A stretch of 64,000 nt of DNA from Diplolepis rosae (GCA_030998225.1 JAPYXD010000403.1:2418001-2482000), one strand, 5' to 3'. Shown: positions 1-10,291, counted from the stretch's first letter. Notes: a model not told the origin generated them from the sequence alone. Numbers and translations are program-made.

Positions 1-137
1 GTGGGTTGTTAGGCTTGTGAATTTTAGGTAAGCCATAATATCTTGCTGGTAGGGGGTTACTTGACTTCAGTAAGTTGGACATGCTTTCAGTGATATAATT
101 TTTATTTTTCCACAGCTTTACAAGATCGTTGACAATA
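1..137 (-). pseudogene. Penelope-like element reverse transcriptase, fragment at window edge
   Basis: Reading the minus strand from about 137 to 1 gives an open frame of about 45 codons. It contains ARYYGLPKIHKPNNP, the conserved 'GLPKIHK' block just N-terminal to the palm of Penelope-like (PLE) reverse transcriptases. The same block (RFYGLPKIHKEGNP) occurs in the longer PLE at 60.7-62.7 kb, preceded in both by a similar LVKxWxNK...LKSSN segment. The protein would continue off the left edge. Toward its N-terminus it is cut by a microsatellite at 137. Only about 510 bp separate it from the hammerhead at 649-690, too little for the usual N-terminal region, so the copy is internally deleted. Recognition is from the motif; the frame itself is unbroken here. 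Confidence 0.8.
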
Positions 138-271
138 TGTATGTATGTATGTGTGTATGTACGTATGCATATTATATGGTATATGTATATTGTATATTGT
201 ACATGTATATATGTATATATTGCATGCGTGATATGTATGTGTGTATGTATGTGTATGTATATGTGTATATA

Positions 272-321
<50 letters not shown>
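137..321. repeat. Microsatellite, (TATG/TATA)n grading into (TA)n
   Basis: The tract begins as interrupted GTAT/GTGT tetranucleotides (137-265) and ends in an almost pure (TA)n run (about 270-320). It sits inside the PLE remnant, between reverse transcriptase code and the 5' hammerhead. The tyrosine/isoleucine-rich open frames on both strands are by-products of the repeat. Confidence 0.95.
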
Positions 322-324
<3 letters not shown>

Positions 325-648
325 TCTGGCCGTGGGTTGTATACTATTTTTCTTGATCTCCAGCCGAAAGTACGCCCAAAACCGGGGCAAAGCCGAGGTT
401 TTTGCTGGTCGGGGCGGGCATTAGAAACATTAAAATAAAATTCAATCATACAATAACTGCAACAAAAAAATTGAAAATCAAAATTTTTTTAAAAATTAAC
501 AAATACCAGAGAAAATTTATTCTTCGATAACAATATTAATATTCATATTCTGGACTTACATTGACCCTTAATTAATAATTGAAGATATATGTTGATGTTG
601 GTAATTGGCTTTAGGGTCCAAGGTTGATAAAAACTCAGAGTTTTACAT
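322..648. other. Unassigned; short GC-richer patch then AT-rich DNA
   Basis: Positions 327-425 are noticeably richer in G and C than the surroundings and look like part of another old repeat, with no recognisable coding. Positions 426-648 are AT-rich. They include GGACCCTA (minus strand, about 613-620), close to the GACCCTA that follows the hammerhead in the other two PLE copies. This suggests the stretch is PLE 5' leader. Confidence 0.4.
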
Positions 649-690
649 AATCAGACGTTTCGGCTCTGATCGGAGCCCTCATCAGTGATT
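649..690 (-). ncRNA. Hammerhead ribozyme of a Penelope-like element (copy A)
   Basis: On the minus strand the order is: stem I half AATCA, core CTGATGAG, stem II GGCTC/GAGCC (plus-strand 662-666 and 673-677) with a short loop, core GAAA, then CGTC and the stem I partner TGATT. All invariant core residues (CUGANGA...GAAA...UH) are present. Stem III is reduced to the self-complementary ACGT, so a single RNA could not form it, but two copies could pair. Hammerheads in PLE terminal regions are an established finding. Here the same strand carries PLE code at 1-137. Predicted cleavage is after GTC. Confidence 0.85.
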
Positions 691-1129
691 TATTTAAATC
701 TAAAAATACAGAAAAAGGTTTTGCTAACATAGGATATCTTGTATAAAAAATTTTTTGTAAAAATTTAACAAGTAATTATCATTATATTTTTACATGTAGG
801 TAAATAAATTTTGATATTACTTTAAGGTAAATATTTCATTCACATAACCTAACAAACTGGATACCAGAAAGCATTTTTTGGAAGGTTGGAATTAAGTGTC
901 TAAATATAAAAAAATATATTTTTAATTGACATTCGTGCATGGAATTGTAGATTGAAATTTTTGTGGTGTAGTTTTTAATACAATATATATACATACATAC
1001 ATACATAACCACACATACATATATATATATATACATATACATACATATATATATACATATTAACAAAATTTATGTACAATGGAGTCCGAAAACTCGGAAA
1101 TGAGTTCATTTTACTGTTCCTGTTACCGG
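691..1129. repeat. AT-rich DNA with an (ATAC)n/(TA)n microsatellite
   Basis: Positions 982-1070 are a compound ATAC/TA microsatellite. The rest is AT-rich with no recognisable gene or repeat. It may be leader of the PLE whose ribozyme lies at 649-690. Confidence 0.6.
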
Positions 1130-1660
1130 AACAATATACTATTGAAAATCCAAAAATTCAATTTTTTTAACAATAATATTCGAAATACGAAAAAACATAA
1201 GAATACAAAATTGTTCGTTTCAAAAAGATTTACAAATTTTGTCTGACGCAGTTTCTGGTAAAACATATATTTTTCGTTTTAATTCCAAAAAATACGTTTA
1301 AAATTCAAAAATTCCATTTTTTAGACAAAATATGTGAGATACAAAAAACGTTTATCTGGAAAATTGTTTGCCTAAATGAGGTTTACAAATTCTCATTAAG
1401 ACATTTCGGGACAGGAAGTATATTTTATGTTTTGATTTTTGATATTAAAAAAATTCGATTCTTTTCACCAAAATATGTGAGATACGAAATAAGCGTTGTT
1501 CTGTAAAATCGTTTCCTTAAATAAGTTCTACATTTATTTTTTCTTTTTGAGAGATTTGGAAGAAAATAAATTATTTTAATCATGTAATTTATTAAAAAGT
1601 TACTGAAATGTATACAGAAAATCGTGTGCGAAATTTTTTATGTTTTTCCATTTATCCGGT
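1130..1660 (-). repeat. Family R dispersed repeat, internal fragment
   Basis: The sequence matches, on the opposite strand, the middle of the copies at 20.4-20.9 kb and 27.6-28.1 kb. Shared landmarks are the TTTGAAACGAACAA-like segment, the AATGGAATTTTTGAATTTTA segment and the CCTCATTTAGGCAAACAATT segment. Both ends are missing: it stops before the GC-rich 5' part and before the 3' hairpin. No coding potential is evident. Confidence 0.75.
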
Positions 1661-1774
1661 TTTTTATTCACAGTGAACTCTAAATATTTTTAAGTTTTTT
1701 ATTTCTATGATAATTCTTAATTTAATTATTTCATATATTCTAATGTTCTACAGAAATTTTGAATTAATCTTTGA

Positions 1775-1980
1775 ATTTATGGCACTGAAGAGGGCCCCCA
1801 TATGTGGCCGAAACGTTTGCCTTTCTTTTCCTTTTGCGCATTTTTACATCTAATAGTGACATTTCTAATTAAATAAAATATGATGAAACTGACCCTATGC
1901 CAAGATAACAAGAAATTAACAAAAATTCTATGAATTTGGGTCAATATAATACTAGACATGTTATCAAGCATGTCACTTTG
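1775..1980 (+). mobile_element. Penelope-like element, 5' end fragment
   Basis: The fragment contains the hammerhead at 1781-1821, then a leader ending in ACTGACCCTATGCCAA (about 1891-1906) and TGGGTCAATATAA. It matches, in the same order, the region from 62813 down to about 62660 of the minus-strand PLE, where this leader runs into the protein start. Similarity fades after about 1980, so only the 5' end survives. It is the same family as the 62-kb PLE and distinct from the copy at 1-690. Confidence 0.75.
1781..1821 (+). ncRNA. Hammerhead ribozyme of a Penelope-like element (copy B)
   Basis: The order is stem I half GGCA, core CTGAAGAG (fits the CUGANGA consensus), stem II GGCC/GGCC closing a 9-nt loop, core GAAA at 1810-1813, then CGTT and the stem I partner TGCC. 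As in copy A, stem III is only the palindrome ACGT, which fits a ribozyme that acts as a dimer. It is nearly identical to copy C at 62773-62813. Confidence 0.85.
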
Positions 1981-2040
1981 AAATTGTACATAACCTTCTT
2001 TATGTCAATTTCGTCAATATACAATATATTAATATACACT

Positions 2041-2586
2041 CCCTAACGGACCCGTGTGAGAGAACGGTCATAGAATACTCTGACCGTTCCCTGACTGTTC
2101 TATGACCGTTCTATGACCTGGCATTATTACGGCTAAGATCGATAAAAAAGACATTAAAAAGCTTTGCAATTATGATTCTGTGGCGAAATTTGGATTAGAA
2201 GGTGAAGCAATAAATACAATTATCTTATTTTTCAGCGATAAAAACTAGAAAAACATAATACCTGTCATTGAAGGCAGTGCAGTGGTTCACAATTGGCGGA
2301 ACGTTTCCAGCGTGAAGGTTTACTACTGGTGGAGACGTTCCGCAAATGGTGAACCACTGCACCACCTTCAATGACAGGTATTATGTTTTTCTAGTTTTTA
2401 TCGCTGAAAAATAAGATAATTGTATTTAATGCTTCACCTTCAAACCCAAATTCCGCCACAGAATCATAATTGCAAGGCTTTTAATGTCTTTTTTACCGTT
2501 CTTAGCCGTAATAATGCGAGGTCATAGAACGGTCAGAGAACGGTCAGAGTATTCTATGACCGTTCTCTCACACGGGTCCGCTAGGG
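2041..2586. mobile_element. Foldback (long inverted repeat) element
   Basis: The two halves are near-perfect reverse complements. The left half starts CCCTAACGGACCCGTGTGAG and the right half ends CTCACACGGGTCCGCTAGGG. The unpaired centre is around 2310-2325. Arms are about 260 bp. Each outer arm carries several tandem 10-11-bp units of GACCGTTCTAT type. There is no open frame. A 70-bp piece of the inner arm recurs at 45635-45705, so this is a dispersed family. No clean target duplication is visible. The perfect folding implies a recent insertion or gene conversion between arms. Confidence 0.85.
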
Positions 2587-3713
2587 CTGTAAAAAAATGA
2601 TTGGAAATTACCACATTAATCATTGGACATACAGATAACTTTGATTAATCGAGGTAATATTACCAAAATGGTGTGAAAGTAATTGGAATGTTGAAAATTA
2701 CATTCGGAGATGGAAATTCCTGTAACATCATTTTCAGACAGTGTACTTTTACGTTCCTGATGTAAAATTCTACTCTCAGTGTAAAATTGCAGAGGTGTGT
2801 TTCATTGCGCATGCACTAGACTATCACAAGGATTTTAACATTGAAAAGTATTTCACAAATATTTCAAAGATTTGACAAATGTTTCAAGTATTTCACAACG
2901 TTTTCAAACATTTCAAATGATTTTAAAAGATTTAAAATATTTCAAAAATCTCAAACATTTGAGAATATTTTACAAAGATTTCATATATTTCACAAAAATT
3001 TCATGATTCGCAACTATCTTAAAAATTTCCATGACAAATTAAAACATTAAAAAGATTTCACTAATATTTCAAGCATCTTAAACATTTAAAGAGATTTAGA
3101 AAGTTTCACAAAGATATCTAAGATTTCATACAAATTTTATATGACGGATATAAAAATCTAAGAAATTACCACAAATCGTGAAAATATATAACATTAAAAC
3201 TTACAAGCCGCATAATCTCTAATTCTGCAGCCTCGTGACAACCCTATTTCTACATAAAATTAACAGGGAAGTTTTTCATTTACCGTATTTCTTATCTGCA
3301 TATCACATCACACAGAAGGAACATATATTTTATATCTTGTGAATAGTAATGAAGACAGGCGTCAGCCGGCGCGCCTTTTATTTATCGTGGTAAAATTTCC
3401 GTCGTTCTGCTATTTTGCACTTTCCTTGTAATGTGGATTACATTACATTCATTGAATTTAAAGAAATCTTGCAAAAGTGCACAATAATATCGGTTACAGT
3501 ATGGTTGAAATTTACCACACTAATCGTAGTTATCTTTATGTCCACTGATTAATCATAGTAATTTTATAGTTTTAGGATAAAATTAATATAACTATTGTTA
3601 AATTCAACAGTTAATGGCTACAAGTTTACCAAAAACTTGTAAAATTAACCCATTAATCATAGTAAAACGATTACAAACCGACTTGTAATTTTCAACCACT
3701 TTTTTTACAGTGT
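2587..3713. mobile_element. Non-autonomous element with CTGTAAAAAAA termini (tentative)
   Basis: The left end reads CTGTAAAAAAATGATTGGAA. The right end, reverse-complemented, reads CTGTAAAAAAAGTGGTTGAA, followed on both sides by AATTAC. A second block resembling the left end (TTACCACACTAATC) lies at about 3512. Nothing encodes a transposase. It directly abuts the foldback, so the exact left boundary is uncertain. Assignment rests on inverted termini only. Confidence 0.45.
2841..3140. repeat. Degenerate 10-bp tandem A/T-tract repeat
   Basis: Copies of a TTTCAAA-like motif recur about every 10 bp (TTTCACAAAT, ATTTCAAAGA, TTTGACAAAT, GTTTCAAGTA and so on), clearest in 2850-2960. The Phe/Lys/Asn-rich 69-residue frame here is only the translation of this repeat. 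A/T tracts in phase with the helix are known to bend DNA. Confidence 0.7.
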
Positions 3714-4278
3714 AGATATTATTGTCTTAATATCTTTGATAATGAATATTTTCGACTGGTCGTACCTTTCTTAAACTCAGTGCGGCAACTCCACCAATCC
3801 TGTATCTCCTTTTCGGCAATATAACCTAAAAAGTGTTTATAGGTTTTTGACTAAATACATACGTCTGTATGTATATGTTATTTGTTTCAACTCATATTCA
3901 AAAAAATTATTGGTGATTGAGGAAACTGAAAACAATATGTAAAAATAATTTCAAAAGATCTAAAAAGTGCTGAATGATAGCACAAAATTTTACAATACTG
4001 TTGCTGATACTTTTTAATATAATCTAGATTTTATAGCAATATAAATTTAATTTTTAAAATCGAATGGAAATTGATCAATTAAAAAAAACTGATTTATCTC
4101 TTATTTACTTATTTAAAATATCTTAAAATACTTAAAAATGACACCGTTTCATCATATTATTCATAAGTGTCCTATAACTAGGCTTTAGTGGGTTCGAAAT
4201 CTGGGAAATTCCAAATTTTGCCGTCCATTAACGGGTCTATCTTACAATCATTTTTTTATTGATTATAAATAATTTCAA
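3714..4278. other. AT-rich stretch, nothing recognised
   Basis: I see no gene, repeat terminus or tandem structure here apart from short A and T runs. Confidence 0.5.
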
Positions 4279-4500
4279 ATTAATTAGTTGAGTTTGAAAT
4301 TTTTGTCACTGTCTACATTATAGGCAGATTACTAGTCGCGTATCAGATAGGATACGTTGTCGACAGGTGTCCTCGTAGACAATTTGAAACTCTTATATCG
4401 CAAATAATGCAAATAAATTCAAATTTTAAAGAATATGAAATATTTCTGTGGAAAAAAGACGCTTTCGACTTCGCTGGGATTCGAGCCCAGGTCTTTCGAT
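4279..4500 (-). repeat. tRNA-derived SINE, head partly missing
   Basis: On the minus strand this matches the SINE at 40205-40462 from its T-arm-like segment (TCGAGCC / GGGATTCGAGCCC) through the body (ATACGTTGTCGACAGGTGTC) to the 3' end AACTCAACTAATTAATT. The A-box half of the tRNA-like head is absent: similarity begins at the 'cccaggtctttcga' segment near 4488-4500, exactly where the next SINE piece begins in the opposite orientation. Confidence 0.8.
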
Positions 4501-4720
4501 AAAAATTTCAAACTCAACTAATTAATTTGTAATCATTTACAGCCACAAGGCAGAGCCACTAGGCGATAAAACGAGGTCTTCCTGTGGAGAAGGAGACGTC
4601 GGACGCCTGTTTACCTCGGTGGTTAGAGCAGTCGACCAGCAATCGAAAGAGCTGGACTCGAATCTCAGCGCAGTCGGAAGCATTTTTTTTCCACAGAAAG
4701 ATTTCAAATTCTTTAAAATT
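4501..4720 (+). repeat. Second SINE: 3'-end fragment plus separate tRNA-like head
   Basis: Positions 4501-4530 are the SINE 3' end (AAATTTCAAACTCAACTAAT) in plus orientation. After an unrelated 80-bp segment, 4612-4690 is a tRNA-like head: CGGTGGTTAGAGCAGTCGAC (A-box region), the anticodon-like hairpin TCGACCAGCAATCGA, and GGACTCGAATCTC (B box). It is followed by the body start TTTTCCACAGAAAGATTTC. With the minus-strand copy to its left, the region is a head-to-head SINE arrangement. Confidence 0.75.
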
Positions 4721-6545
4721 ATAAATAATAATTTGAAATTAATTTTATGATGAAACAACATTTTTACGCATTTAAAAGAGATATTAAAATTCAGAGGAAA
4801 AAAACCAAACAACTATATTTAAAAAAGTGTTTGAAAAAAAACCATGTGATGTTCTCTTAAATGTCTGAAAAGTCGGACATTTACCTTATGTACGTTATCT
4901 GTGACATAACAACATCTAAGATGATGTTTCAGTAAATATTATTGAACAACTTTGTATGATTATAACTCGAAAACATCTTCTTCGGGACCGTGCCATTTAT
5001 GGTCATCTGGATGTAGGTGAATCTAACTTTATGCTCTGGGATTCCCAAACTGGAGGTTGCGCTAGCTTGGAGGAGAATCGAGTTTTGGATATGAAATAAT
5101 TAATGCGGCTTTGCGAGTGAGACGGACGTTACGTGTTACCACATTAGCCGGTCTGTGCACCCTCGCTTCCTCCAACTCGAGCCACTTTTCCAGCCCCTTT
5201 CCCCGTTCCGGTCGGCACCAGTTTTACCCCTTCTGGTTCCGGTCGTAACTCAAAATCCCTTAGGTGTGTTAACCATGTATGCCAGTGCAGCGGTCTCTGT
5301 GGAATTTTAAGACTGCTGGGTCGGCCTCCTGATATTAAGCTCTCTTACATATGACTCCCAGCATGAATATATAGTATTCCATATAAAATGAAACGCAAAA
5401 TGACTTGAGTGTAAAGAAATGTAATTCACGTTCTAGTTCAAAACCTGTTTGCAACTCTAAAGGGAAATAGAAATATTTCTGCAAGAAAAGTAACCAAAAA
5501 GTAACTTAGGTTTTATAAAGAAAAGTAAACAATATTAAAACACAACTGAAAAAAAGCGGTTCGATCCCACGAAATTCAAACAGCAATAATCTAAAAGACC
5601 ATGAGTTCAGGTTTAGTCCTGTAATAGCTATTCCATATGGTGACATAAATATTCCAGTGAACACTCACAATTCTTACGTAATCGATACAAAACAGTTCTT
5701 TCGAAATGTCACTATCATATAACTGACGTTGAAACAAAACGATAAACTTTATGTAACAGTTACAGAACTGCACTGACCTGCAGACAAGAGTGTAAACAAA
5801 GCCTCTAACTTGGTGACTTTTTGGTGCATGTATCACAAAGTGCACGCTTATTTGAAATTGAAAAAATAATAACTAATACCAATGATTATTCGGATAATAT
5901 TTATTAAATTGAATAAAAAAATACACGCATCGAAATATTTTATTAATTTAACAAAAAATAAATTGAATTATCCAACGGATTTGATTTGGTACGGAGAAAT
6001 GTGTTCCGGCAGTAAAATTAGACTTTGTTCGGTGCGATTAATCAAAATAAAATGCTGTAAAACGTTTGACAAATGACAAAATGGGTATAACTCATGCGTT
6101 GTTTAAATTACATATTTGAATCTTATAAATGTACATTTTTGATAACATCGGATATAAAAAGTAACTCGTTCGAATTTTTGTTACTGCTTTAGATCTGTAG
6201 AAGGACTGACATGCAGCAAAATTATAACAATGATAACTATTTACAGAAGTTTCATTTAAGATTTGAGTATCAATAAAATTTAGGACTGAACGCATAGATT
6301 GTTGCAAAAATTTTGCAATGCACTATATCTATTGGACGAAGAGGGATTATTCTTACCGAGTTGGAAAGAGACTCAAAATGGGGGCTGAGGGGGGAGGGGG
6401 GCTTATCTGGTATTATATAGTTATTCTTTCTAACGTTTGTCGGGATTTAAATGCAGAATAGTATTTTAAAAAAATTTTACCAGTTTTTGGAAGAAATTGA
6501 TTACACTGGGAGACGATTTTTCGCTATTACAGACAGTTTCACAGA
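4721..6545. other. No recognised gene; GC-rich island at 4975-5360
   Basis: Positions 4975-5360 are far more GC-rich than the surroundings (for example CCCTTTCCCCGTTCCGGTCG at 5194). They resemble the UTR-like sequence of a LINE more than unique AT-rich DNA, but no frame or family can be shown. The rest (4721-4974, 5361-6545) is AT-rich with only short spurious frames. Confidence 0.4.
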
Positions 6546-6659
6546 AAAGAGTTCAGTATCGAGAATGACCCTCGCACGGGCCAGTCAGCGGAGGCAGCGA
6601 CTCCAGAAAATATGGCAACTGTAAAAGAACCATACTGCAAGAAAGATGACTTATCACTT
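6546..6659 (+). pseudogene. mariner-type transposase, short N-terminal fragment
   Basis: Frame from 6546 reads FSIENDPRTGQSAEAATPEN followed by MATVKE. This resembles the linker after the first helix-turn-helix of mariner transposases (pattern S-x-E-D-x-P-R-x-G-R-P, then a 'TPE' and a second HTH start). No upstream HTH or downstream catalytic part is in frame, and no TIR is seen. It is a truncated relic. Confidence 0.45.
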
Positions 6660-7084
6660 ACCGGTACTGCACCAGTACTAGCAGAGCTGGCATGGTGCTG
6701 GCATAATGTAAATGGGTCTGCACTGGCACATATCTGGGATGATAACGATGTTCTGTAATGGTTGAACAGTAATGATCCATTGCTGGTAGTCTACAATTGG
6801 GCTGGAGTGTTCCCAGTATTGCGCCCGCCTTTGTATTCGATTACAGTTACTCCTTCAATGGCACAGTAATCAAGCTAAATCGCTAGATCGACAGCAAATT
6901 TAGCTTTTTCTATTTTTTTCACTGGCATATATTGAACAAGTAATTAAATGTCAATAAAATCTTGCTCTTTCTTAATTAGGTTGGAAACTTTTCAATCTAC
7001 CTTCGTGAAATCCACTATCATTCTGTACGTTTGATTTGTATTTATTGGGATGTTGAATGTTTGAAAATTAATGCTTTACTTTAA
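6660..7084. other. No recognised gene
   Basis: The stretch holds a locally GC-richer part (6660-6830) with several CTGGCA/TGCCAG words but no convincing hairpin. It then becomes AT-rich. Confidence 0.4.
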
Positions 7085-7939
7085 AAAATTAGTAAAAAAC
7101 ATGTCACTGAAAGTATTGTCCATGGCCAGCCACTACTCTTTTCCATCTTTCTAGTAGCATATGAATTACATGAAGGAAAAATGACACATTTCTTGAGGTT
7201 ATCAAGAATCGACTCACTTTTTGGCATCTTTATAAAAATTGCAGTGCTACTCAGCCAGGCCACGTATAATCGATCGGAACAAGTGATAATCGAATGTGTC
7301 AATGTCTGGTGAATACAGAGGGTGGTTGATGGCAATGTCCCGTGATAGTTTCGTTCGGTTTGACCAGCTTATAATAAACTACACCCAGATGATCCCACAA
7401 AATGCAACACAGAAGCTTGGAACCATGGATATTCGGCTTTGTTGACTATGTTGATGCATGGTCGGGCTTACCCCACGATTTTCCACGCTTAGGGTTATCG
7501 TAGTGTATCCAATTTTCATCGCCTTTCACAATACAATGCAAGAAACCTTTCCTTTTCTGCCGTTGAAGCAGCTATTTACACGTAAAAAGAAGCTGTTCGA
7601 CGTCTATCGGCTTCAACTCGTACAGCACCCAATTTCCTTGCTTTTGAATCATTCCTAGTGCTTTGAAATGTCTAGAACCTATTGTGTGATCAACTCCTAA
7701 TGACTCTGCAAGTCCATCTGTCGCCTGACATGAGTCTTTATCAGCGTTCTTTATCTTCAATATCAAAATCATTATTTTTGAAGCGTCTAAACTAATCTTT
7801 GCATGTTGTTTCCGACAGAGCATGGCCGTTTTAAGTCTCAACAAGAATTCTTTGTGTTTCAGCTGCAGTTTTTTTTTGCAATAAAGTAGTGCAGTAAAAT
7901 TTGTCGTAAATACTCTTTTTTTGGCACGAAATTTGACAT
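7085..7939 (-). pseudogene. mariner transposase (Mos1-like), decayed
   Basis: On the minus strand the start is at 7937-7939 (MSNFVPKKE). Recognisable blocks follow in order: LAESLGVDHT and FKALGMIQKQGNWVLYELKP (second HTH and linker), GDENWIHYDNPKR (first catalytic Asp), LWDHLGVVYYKLVKPNETI, then YSPDIDTFDYHLFRSI (third catalytic Asp region) and ERWKRVVA near the C-terminus. Between NETI and the SPD block the segment with the second catalytic Asp is deleted, and frameshifts and stops separate the blocks. I did not find matching TIRs. Family assignment is firm; the copy is inactive. Confidence 0.85.
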
Positions 7940-8136
7940 GTTTAGCACTATGAAAAAAAAGTTGTCCACACTTCGGCGGAATGACATACGCCAGGCCGTG
8001 CAAATCTAATGCATAGATGATGGACGATTGGCATCTAGCGCAGCGTACAACTGTGTGTATGAACTATCAGTATATATGCACGTTTGATTTTAAAATTCAA
8101 AAGACTGCACTTTAAGAGAAAGGCACCATTTCTCTT

Positions 8137-8361
8137 TTAATAGTAATATTGTTCTTCGAAATGTCGACGAAAAACAAAATATTGCTTTTCCACTACTTGT
8201 AGGTATTCTAACCTCGACAAGTAAGAATTCGCGCAAGTTTCTATCTATCGTTGACCAGCATCTCTTCTCTTCGGAAACCGATAAATGGTCACACTTTCCT
8301 TCTGACCCTTTTTGGTGGTACACCCACGAACAGCACACTGAATTTCGTATTTTTTATTCAT
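8137..8361 (-). pseudogene. THAP-type zinc finger domain, decayed
   Basis: From an ATG at 8359-8361 the minus strand reads MNKKYEIQCAVRGCTTKKGQ, then IYRFPKRRDAGQR, a stop (TAG), and in the same frame IETCANSYLSRLEYLQ and YFVFRRHFEE, ending at 8137. This follows the THAP pattern: C-x4-C at the N-terminus, a conserved FP, a conserved Trp after the basic run, and C-x2-HF at the end. The Trp position is the stop codon (TGG to TAG would explain it) and the third zinc ligand Cys is Phe (TTT for TGT). THAP domains bind DNA in host regulators and in P-element-type transposases. No following transposase part is found, so the origin is open. Confidence 0.65.
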
Positions 8362-8651
8362 GATAGCGCGCAATCACGTAATGAACTTTTAAATACTTGT
8401 AAACAACAATGGTGGAACTCATATGAAGCCAGTTGCCCTCGCCGCACTCCGCCCGCTTGCGACAACTAGCGCCGCTTTCAACTGTGCACATGAACTAAGC
8501 TACGCGGACACCTCATCCATTAGAGGTTGACCGGTCCTCACATACTGAATTTCAACCTTGCTTATAGTACTTCTTTATAGATGCGTTACCATCTTAAACT
8601 ACTCGCACGCAGTTTTGTTAACGCCATCTGTTGGAAAACAACGAGGACTTA

Positions 8652-9025
8652 CACTGAGAGAAATCGGCTTTGGTTCCTGTGCACATAGCACATAAATTTT
8701 TTGTACAGTAGTTGCCTTGATCAAAAAAGTTGAGAGAAGCTACTACTTTTATAGTTATCATGATAGTAATTTGGGCTTTTTTGTGTATTCGGTTGTTATA
8801 CGTACCCTAACGGTTAGTATACATTTTCTTTATGTGTACTGCCAAGCTCCTTTGGTTGCTACAACCGCAGCGTTCGCTGTTGCGCTAGACAAATCAAGTA
8901 TAACTTTCATTTTTTTTAACGAGGTAAGCCTGTCGTGACAACTATTAAATCTTGTAATAGTCACACAATTTAACTTGTACTGCACTGGAGATAAGTAGTT
9001 ACTTCCAAAAAGATATATTTTGTGA
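8652..9025 (+). mobile_element. Element with CACTGAGAG terminus, left part only
   Basis: Starts at CACTGAGAGAAATCGGCTTT directly after a TA. It is highly similar to 43731-44130 over about 370 bp, then diverges after ATATATTTTGTG. The complete relative at 43731-44794 has inverted CACTGAGAGAAAT ends flanked by TA. This copy lacks the right terminus, so it is truncated. It is non-coding. Confidence 0.75.
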
Positions 9026-10127
9026 AAAACTATAATCGTACTTTGATAATATACAAAACTAATACGGAGGTCGACACTCTTGTGAAAACAAACATACTTA
9101 CGATAATCAAAAATAAATTTCAAAATTTCTATTAATATATAGAATGATTTCAGAATCTAAAGAAATTATTTATGTTGTCTCATAACTTTCAAAAAATCTG
9201 ATCTAAAATCTTCTTGACTCTTATAAAACATTCGAGGTTGTTTCAAAATTTTCTCAATAGTCTATGACAAATCATATAGCATTCTATGAACCTATAGAAT
9301 GTTCTATAAGAAAGGTAGATTCCCATGTTTCCATGACTATTATATTATTCTTTGAATGATGATAATTGACTAGATACGCAAAATGCACGATTTCTTCCAA
9401 TAATGCTGATCAAAGCCTGCTCGAGATCCGACAATCAAGGAAAATAGTGGGAAAAAAGAAGTAAAATAAATCAGGTATCAATCGAGACATCCATAAACGG
9501 CGACCAAGAAAACGAGAGCTGCTTGGTACTCCGTGCACATCAGATAAATTTTCAATCGGGCAAATTCTGAAAAGACCGACTTCTTTCGTTCGCTCCTCTC
9601 GCTTACTTACCAGTAGTCGAACAAGTTTAAAAATCGATGCAGTTGGAGTATGAGGCAGCTACAAGGAGTTTTCCTTCTGGATAGAAAAGAACGTATACCG
9701 AAAATATAATAGTGAGGTGTGTACAGCCTGAAGCAATAATGAATTGCAAGAATCCATTTCTCATATAAACTACAAACATGCTAATCTGCCCCCATAATGA
9801 ATGAAGGTTGGAATTTTCTTAGCTCCAACGTTTCAGTCTTGATCCAGTAAACAAATTTTGTAACTGTTCTGCAACAAAAAAGTAACAGTGTTCTAGAACC
9901 AGAATTTAACAGTCTATAATAAAAATTTCATAATTTTAATTAATAATTCAATAGTTCCGATTTATTTCTCCAACGATTCACATAACCGTTATTCAAAACA
10001 GTACTACTATTATATAAAAACGTTATAGATTTATTGTGGAAAGCATATAATAACGTTCTATAACGGTTACCGAACAACATAGCACTCATTCATAAGTGTA
10101 TTTTTGATGTGTATTTTTTTTTAATAA
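9026..10127. other. No recognised gene or repeat
   Basis: AT-rich DNA with scattered short repeats of the TTCTATAA/TATAGAA type around 9240-9320 and 9860-10080. None forms a clear element. Confidence 0.4.
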
Positions 10128-10291
10128 TTGAATTTTTATAATTCATGGCTTATTTTCCCAAGGAAAATATTCTCTACAACTCTACAGTTTGCAATTTCAG
10201 TTGCTGAAAACTTCACGTTTAAAATTGGAAACGGTAAAGTTGTAGAGAATATTTTGCACGAAAATATTAGCCATGATTTATAAAAATTCAA
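10128..10291. repeat. Foldback MITE-like hairpin 1
   Basis: Arms of about 75 bp. The left begins TTGAATTTTTATAATTCATG and the right ends, reversed, with TTGAATTTTTATAAATCATG. The shared inner block is AATATTCTCTACAACT. No frame. It could be a MITE or a foldable transcript. Confidence 0.75.

Noticed and set aside
102..449. Five overlapping frames rich in Tyr/Ile
   Set aside because: They are translations of the TATG/TA microsatellite in several frames and on both strands.
2841..3050. 69-codon Phe/Lys/Asn-rich frame
   Set aside because: Produced by the 10-bp A/T-tract repeat; no start context and no homology.
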